From Streptomyces sp. cf386 (lineage in GTDB: Bacteria; Actinomycetota; Actinomycetes; Streptomycetales; Streptomycetaceae): 64,000 bases of DNA. A program made the position numbers and the translations under genes. Positions 59,860-64,000 of this stretch are shown piece after piece. Under the pieces are notes generated by a model. That model saw only the letters and a list, made by a program, of their open reading frames with translations. It made no database searches and was not told the origin of the DNA. Position 1 is the first letter of the stretch. Every line of letters starts with the position of its first letter. The stretch lies in NCBI RefSeq assembly GCF_900103585.1, contig NZ_FNHV01000006.1, positions 248,001 to 312,000 of the forward strand. The letters run 5' to 3'.

Positions 59860-61407
59860 ATGGCGCGTTTCGTACGGTGGACGGCCCTGACCGCCGCCGC
59901 GGCGCTGCTGGTGACGGGCTGCAGCGGCGGCTCGTCCGACGGAGACAAGGCCGGCGGGAGTTCGAGCGGGCCGAGTTCACCGGCCACGTCCACCGGCTTG
60001 GCGACCCCACTGCCCTCCTCATTGACCTCGCAGACGCTCGACTGGGAGCGCTGCAAGGCCACCGGCGGCTCCCCCGCGCCGGGCGACGAGTGGCGGTGCG
60101 CGATGCTCAAGACCCCGCTGGACTGGTCAAAACCGGACGGCAAGACGATCGACCTCGCGCTGATCCGCGCCAAGGCCACCGGCGACGACCGCATCGGCTC
60201 GCTCCTGTTCAACTTCGGCGGCCCCGGCGGCTCGGGGGTGTCCACGCTGCCGTGGTACGCCTCCAGCGCGTCCGAGCTGCGCGAGCGGTACGACCTGGTG
60301 AGCTGGGATCCGCGCGGAGTGGGCGCGAGCGAGGGTGTCCGCTGTCGCGGCGACAAGGAGATCGAGGCGTCCGAGTCCGTGGACATCACGCCGGACACCC
60401 CGGCCGAGGAGACGGCGTACTTCCGGGACACCGCCGACTTCGGCAAGGGCTGCCAGAAGTCCGCGGGCAGGCTGATGGCGCATGTGTCGACCACCGACAC
60501 CGCCCGCGACATGGACCTGATGCGCCAGGTCCTCGGCGACACCAAGACGCACTACTTCGGCATCTCCTACGGCACCGAACTCGGCGGCGTGTACGCCCAC
60601 TTGTTCCCGAAGAACGTGGGGCGCCTCATCCTGGACGCGGTCGCCGACCCGAGCGCCGACGCGGAGGGGCACGCGGAGAACCAGGCCCGGGGCTTCCAGC
60701 GCGCGCTCGACAACTACCTCAAGTCCACCGGCCAGGACGCCGAAGAGGGCTCCCAGAAGATCGTGGACCTGCTGAAGCGGATCGACGCGAACCCGCTGCC
60801 GGCGTCCTCCAAGCGAAAGCTCACAGAGACACTCGCACTCACCGGCATCATCAGGCCGCTGTACAGCGAGGCGAGCTGGCCGACGCTGACCAACGCCCTG
60901 GCCGCGGCCGAGCAGGGAGACGGCTCGGAACTCCTGGCACTCGCCGACGACTACAACGACCGCGACGCCTCGGGGCACTACGACACAGGGGCCCACTCAC
61001 AACGGGTCATATCGTGCCTGGACGACAAGCAGCGGCCGACGGTCGAGGAGACGAAGAAGCTGCTCCCGCGATTCGAGAAGGTCTCGCCCGTGTTCGGACC
61101 CATGCTGGGCTGGGACACGGCCGGCTGGTGCCACGACTGGCCGGTGGCCGGGCAGTACGACACCCCGGAGGTGAGCGCGCCGGGTGCGGCACCGATCCTG
61201 CTGGTCGGCAACACCGGCGACCCGGCGACGCCCTACGAGGGCACCCGGAGGATGGCGGACGAACTGGGCAAGGGCGTCGGCGTGATGATCACTTGGAAGG
61301 GCGAGGGCCACTCCGCGTACGGGAAGGGCAGCGACTGCGTCGACTCCACGGTGAACGCGTATCTGCTGCAGGGGACGGTCCCGAAGGACGGCAAGGTCTG
61401 CTCATGA
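59860..61407 (+). CDS. Secreted tripeptidyl-aminopeptidase-like lipoprotein (copy 2)
   Basis: 515 residues, paralogous over its whole length to the preceding gene: lipobox LLVTGC, NFGGPGGSGV, nucleophile elbow GISYGTELGG, VGNTGDPATPYEG and GEGHSAYG. The ATG at 59860 has a GAGGGGGGAA site. The mature N-termini differ most (Gly/Ser-rich here). Substrate unknown. Confidence 0.92.
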   Translation: MARFVRWTALTAAAALLVTGCSGGSSDGDKAGGSSSGPSSPATSTGLATPLPSSLTSQTLDWERCKATGGSPAPGDEWRCAMLKTPLDWSKPDGKTIDLALIRAKATGDDRIGSLLFNFGGPGGSGVSTLPWYASSASELRERYDLVSWDPRGVGASEGVRCRGDKEIEASESVDITPDTPAEETAYFRDTADFGKGCQKSAGRLMAHVSTTDTARDMDLMRQVLGDTKTHYFGISYGTELGGVYAHLFPKNVGRLILDAVADPSADAEGHAENQARGFQRALDNYLKSTGQDAEEGSQKIVDLLKRIDANPLPASSKRKLTETLALTGIIRPLYSEASWPTLTNALAAAEQGDGSELLALADDYNDRDASGHYDTGAHSQRVISCLDDKQRPTVEETKKLLPRFEKVSPVFGPMLGWDTAGWCHDWPVAGQYDTPEVSAPGAAPILLVGNTGDPATPYEGTRRMADELGKGVGVMITWKGEGHSAYGKGSDCVDSTVNAYLLQGTVPKDGKVCS

Positions 61408-61410
61408 CGA

Positions 61411-61453
61411 CGGCGGGGGCCTCGGGCACCCATGGTGCGCGAAGCCCCCGCCG
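61411..61453. terminator. Hairpin terminator between lipoprotein 2 and moeZ
   Basis: CGGCGGGGGC and GCCCCCGCCG arms with a 23-nt partly paired loop (GGGCACC ... GGTGC), directly after the stop and between convergent genes. Confidence 0.85.
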
Positions 61454-61490
61454 CCGGAGCGAGGCCCGCCTCACGGGCGGGGCCGGCCGC

Positions 61491-62669
61491 TCAGTAGATC
61501 GGCTTGCTCGGCTCGATCTGGTTGACCCAGCCGATCACACCGCCACCGACGTGCACCGCGTCGGCGAAGCCCGCGGACTTCAGGACCGCGAGGACCTCCG
61601 CACTGCGGACACCCGTCTTGCAGTGCAGGACGATCTTCTTGTCCTGGGGGAGGCTCTCCAGGGCGGTGCCCATGAGGAACTCGTTCTTGGGGATCAGCTT
61701 GGCGCCGGGGATCGAGACGATCTCGTACTCGTTGATCTCGCGGACGTCGATGATCTCGATGTTCTCGCCGTCGTCGATCCACTCCTTGAGCTGCTTGGGA
61801 GTGATCGTGGAGCCGGCGGCCGCCTCCTGGGCCTCCTCGGAGACGACGCCGCAGAAGGCCTCGTAGTCGATGAGCTCAGTGACGGTCGGGTTCTCGCCGC
61901 AGACCGCGCAGTTCGGGTCCTTGCGGACCTTGACCTGGCGGTACTGCATCTCCAGGGCGTCGTAGATCATCAGACGGCCGACCAGCGGCTCGCCGGTGCC
62001 GGTGAGGACCTTGATGGCCTCGGTGACCTGGATGGAGCCGATGGACGCGCACAGCACGCCCAGGACACCGCCCTCGGCGCAGGAGGGGACCATGCCCGGC
62101 GGCGGGGGCTCCGGGTAGAGGCAGCGGTAGCAGGGGCCGTGCTCGGACCAGAAGACGGAGGCCTGACCGTCGAAGCGGTAGATCGAGCCCCACACGTACG
62201 GCTTGTTCAGCAGCACGCAGGCGTCGTTGACCAGGTAGCGGGTCGCGAAGTTGTCCGTGCCGTCGACGATCAGGTCGTACTGGCTGAAGATGTCCATCAC
62301 GTTGTCGGCCTCGAGCCGCTCCTCGTGAAGGATCACGTTCACGTACGGGTTGATGCCGAGGACGGAGTCACGGGCGGACTCGGCCTTGGAGCGGCCGATG
62401 TCGGCCTGGCTGTGGATGATCTGGCGCTGCAGGTTCGACTCGTCGACCTCGTCGAACTCCACGATGCCGAGCGTGCCGACGCCCGCGGCGGCCAGGTACA
62501 TCAGCGCCGGCGAGCCCAGGCCGCCGGCGCCCACAGCCAGCACCTTGGCGTTCTTCAGCCGCTTCTGCCCGTCCATCCCGACATCGGGGATGATCAGGTG
62601 GCGGGAGTACCTGCGAACCTCGTCTACGGTGAGCTCGGGGGCCGGCTCGACCAGGGGTGGCAGCGACAC
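61491..62669 (-). CDS. moeZ: Adenylyltransferase/sulfurtransferase MoeZ
   Basis: 392 residues. The N-terminal E1/ThiF domain (about 20-270) has GAGGLGSPALMYLAAAGVG, DEVDESNLQRQ and zinc CxxC pairs (CYRCLYPEPP; CAVCGEN). The C-terminal rhodanese domain (about 295-392) has active Cys in LHCKTGVRS. MoeZ adenylates and thiocarboxylates small sulfur carriers (MoaD, CysO and others). The start is GTG at 62669 with GGAGT upstream. A SigR promoter precedes it. Homologous to Rv3206c. Confidence 0.95.
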   Translation of the reverse strand: MSLPPLVEPAPELTVDEVRRYSRHLIIPDVGMDGQKRLKNAKVLAVGAGGLGSPALMYLAAAGVGTLGIVEFDEVDESNLQRQIIHSQADIGRSKAESARDSVLGINPYVNVILHEERLEADNVMDIFSQYDLIVDGTDNFATRYLVNDACVLLNKPYVWGSIYRFDGQASVFWSEHGPCYRCLYPEPPPPGMVPSCAEGGVLGVLCASIGSIQVTEAIKVLTGTGEPLVGRLMIYDALEMQYRQVKVRKDPNCAVCGENPTVTELIDYEAFCGVVSEEAQEAAAGSTITPKQLKEWIDDGENIEIIDVREINEYEIVSIPGAKLIPKNEFLMGTALESLPQDKKIVLHCKTGVRSAEVLAVLKSAGFADAVHVGGGVIGWVNQIEPSKPIY

Positions 62670-62713
62670 GGGGACTCCGTTGGTCGGTCGATCACTACAT
62701 TTGTTCTCTCCGT

Positions 62714-62739
62714 AACAGTGCCATGGCCTTTTTCATTCC
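62714..62739 (-). promoter_or_regulatory. SigR-dependent promoter of moeZ
   Basis: Minus strand GGAAT (62735-62739), 18-bp spacer, GTT (62714-62716), followed by ACGG. Exact SigR consensus spacing; the start point would be near 62707, about 38 bp before the GTG. It overlaps the last codons of the upstream spherulin-like gene. Confidence 0.9.
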
Positions 62740-63512
62740 GAGACACCTGTTCCGATCCGCGAGACGATTTCGTCCCAGTAGCCGGGCAGGGTCTCCCAGG
62801 GGTCGCTGCGTCCGCCGCGGTCCGTGCGGTCGGTGAACCAGATCGTCGAGGCGCCCTGCCAGCGGGCGATACGCAGTGCCTCGTCGAGATGGCCGAGGGG
62901 CACACCGTGGACGAAGTGGCAGAAGCGGTCGGGCGGGTAGTCGGCCGTCCACTCCGCCACCTGCGACCAGCGGTAGTCGCTCCACGAGCCCCGGAAGGTG
63001 ACCAGTTGGTCGGCGCACTCGGCGTATCCGGGGTGCGGGTGGGTGCCGTGGCCGAGGACGATGTGGGCCTTGTCACGCAGCGCACGGAGCGAGGTGGCCG
63101 TGCGGCGGATCTCGGGCAGCGCGGCGCTGTCGGTCGGGCAGCGGTCCAGGAGGAAGCCTTCGACCCGGTACCAGTCGAGGTACCGGTGCGCCTCGGAGAT
63201 CACCTCCCCGAAGGCACGCGCGCCGGAGGCCGTGCCGAGATGCGCCGTGCCGAGCCGTGCCGTGTCGAGATGGCCGAGGACACGGACTCCCGCGGTGCGG
63301 AGCCGTTCGACGGCCTGCAGACAGTGAGAGTCGGGGCGGGCACCGGGGCCGTCGGCGACGTTCAGGACGACCCACTGCACCGGAGTGCCGGGACGGGTGA
63401 GTTCGCCCCACTCGGTGGGGGCGAGAAGGGGGTGTGCGTAGCCGGGGATGCCGAGGCCGGTGCGGAGGTCTGTGCTCGATGCGGTCGGTGTGGTGCCGGT
63501 CAGATACGGCAT
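62733..63512 (-). CDS. Spherulin-4-like glycoside-hydrolase-related protein
   Basis: 259 residues. The pattern LGIPGYAHPLLAPTEWGEL, then VVLNVADGPG, VRVLGHLDT, YLDWYRVEGFLLDRCP and a later LGHGTHPHPGY matches the spherulation-specific family 4 TIM-barrel fold (related to GH135 galactosaminoglycan hydrolases). No signal peptide is seen, so a secreted role is doubtful. The ATG at 63512 with GGAGG overlaps the end of the upstream epimerase gene by 13 bp, so the two probably act together. Confidence 0.75.
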   Translation of the reverse strand: MPYLTGTTPTASSTDLRTGLGIPGYAHPLLAPTEWGELTRPGTPVQWVVLNVADGPGARPDSHCLQAVERLRTAGVRVLGHLDTARLGTAHLGTASGARAFGEVISEAHRYLDWYRVEGFLLDRCPTDSAALPEIRRTATSLRALRDKAHIVLGHGTHPHPGYAECADQLVTFRGSWSDYRWSQVAEWTADYPPDRFCHFVHGVPLGHLDEALRIARWQGASTIWFTDRTDRGGRSDPWETLPGYWDEIVSRIGTGVSE

Positions 63513-64000
63513 GCCGCCTCCATCCAGATGTCACCGAGTGACTCTTCGAGGTTGATGCGGGGGCGCCAGCCGAGCCGGTCGCGGGCGGTGCGCACATCGG
63601 CCTGCTGCCAGCTGCCGCAGCCGTCCGGGTACGGGTACGCGGCCGGGGAGGCGTGTCCCGGATGGGCCGCCTGTCCCACATGGGACATGTGGTCCGAGTC
63701 GCCGCGCGGGTGGCCGATGGTGGGCCGCAACGGGCCGGGCGGGCCGTCGAGTTCATGGAGGGCGCCGCCGTATCCGGCCACCCGGGCGAGGACCGCGGCG
63801 GCGTCGCGGAGGCGGACGGCGCGGCCGGAGCCGATGTTGATGACGCCCTGCGCCGCGGAGAGCGAGGCGGCGTGCACGGCGCGAGCCACATCGCGGACGT
63901 CGATGAAGTCGCGCTGGGCGCCGAGGCCGGTGAGTTTGAGCTCGCCGTCGCCGGACTGCATGGCGCGACGCATGGCCTCGGCGAGGCGGCCGAGAGGGGA
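63500..64000 (-). CDS. NAD-dependent epimerase/dehydratase (N-terminus outside window)
   Basis: C-terminal 166 residues of an extended SDR; the frame stays open to the right edge. QRDFIDVRDVARAVHAA and GVINIGSGRAVRLRD are typical of sugar-nucleotide epimerases and dehydratases, and the RDRLGWRPRINLEESLGDIW ending is canonical. An insert (DHMSHVGQAAHPGH...YPDGCGSW) precedes the last helices. Substrate not determinable from this part. Confidence 0.85.
   Translation of the reverse strand, partial: SPLGRLAEAMRRAMQSGDGELKLTGLGAQRDFIDVRDVARAVHAASLSAAQGVINIGSGRAVRLRDAAAVLARVAGYGGALHELDGPPGPLRPTIGHPRGDSDHMSHVGQAAHPGHASPAAYPYPDGCGSWQQADVRTARDRLGWRPRINLEESLGDIWMEAACRI

Noticed and set aside
1..64000. 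Prophage, insertion sequence, integrative element or CRISPR array
   Set aside because: No transposase, integrase, phage structural gene, attachment duplication at the tRNA genes or regularly spaced repeat array was seen.

Overview
The window is chromosomal DNA from a Streptomyces species. Supporting signs are very high GC, strong third-position G/C bias, many GTG starts, ATGA start/stop overlaps, rare TTA codons, and a gene order that matches (inverted) the core-chromosome segment of S. coelicolor from nrdB (around SCO5225) to about SCO5178 as I remember it. It is core genome. I saw no insertion sequence, prophage, CRISPR array or large biosynthetic cluster; the only secondary-metabolism genes are a two-gene sesquiterpene operon.

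Left part (1-24 kb). The window opens inside nrdB, followed by the AraC-type gene nrdS. Then come the minus-strand pair cyc1/CYP170A1 (epi-isozizaene to albaflavenone), peptide deformylase, a TPR protein, two membrane HD-domain proteins and the thiol-stress operon sigR-rsrA. Next are a hydrolase and a SRAP DNA-protein crosslink sensor, a divergent M50 protease, aroA-rsgA, an SMR exporter with a convergent TetR gene, hisN, a CBS protein, a Fur-family regulator and a three-gene NitT/TauT-type ABC importer. Two identical initiator tRNA genes flank a Sel1-repeat protein.

Middle (24-41 kb). A giant UPF0182 membrane protein, a PPA1309-family protein, a PDZ/Lon-like secreted protease, moaE, an SDR epimerase, a DUF2342 protein coupled to a Nudix hydrolase, a TerD-AIM24 fusion with two further AIM24 genes, a YgjP-like metallopeptidase, an E1/ThiF-like protein coupled to an ABC1 atypical kinase, and small proteins.

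Right part (41-64 kb). This block resembles Mycobacterium tuberculosis Rv3195-Rv3206c: wblC (whiB7) with a long attenuated leader, uvrD2, mycoredoxin, nudC, an M20 peptidase, the adnB/adnA recombination nuclease genes, an alkyltransferase-like gene, a kinase-like/UPF0104 fusion, two tandem lipoprotein peptidases, moeZ, a spherulin-4-like protein and a truncated epimerase.

Regulatory theme. Three perfect SigR promoters (GGAAT-N18-GTT) lie in the window, before sigR itself, before mycoredoxin and before moeZ. The wblC locus carries an AT-rich autoregulatory-type promoter, an upstream ORF and a terminator/attenuator. WblC is known to induce sigR in S. coelicolor, so antibiotic-stress and thiol-stress control meet in this segment. 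Starts were chosen from ribosome-binding sites, overlaps and family alignments held in memory; no database search was run.
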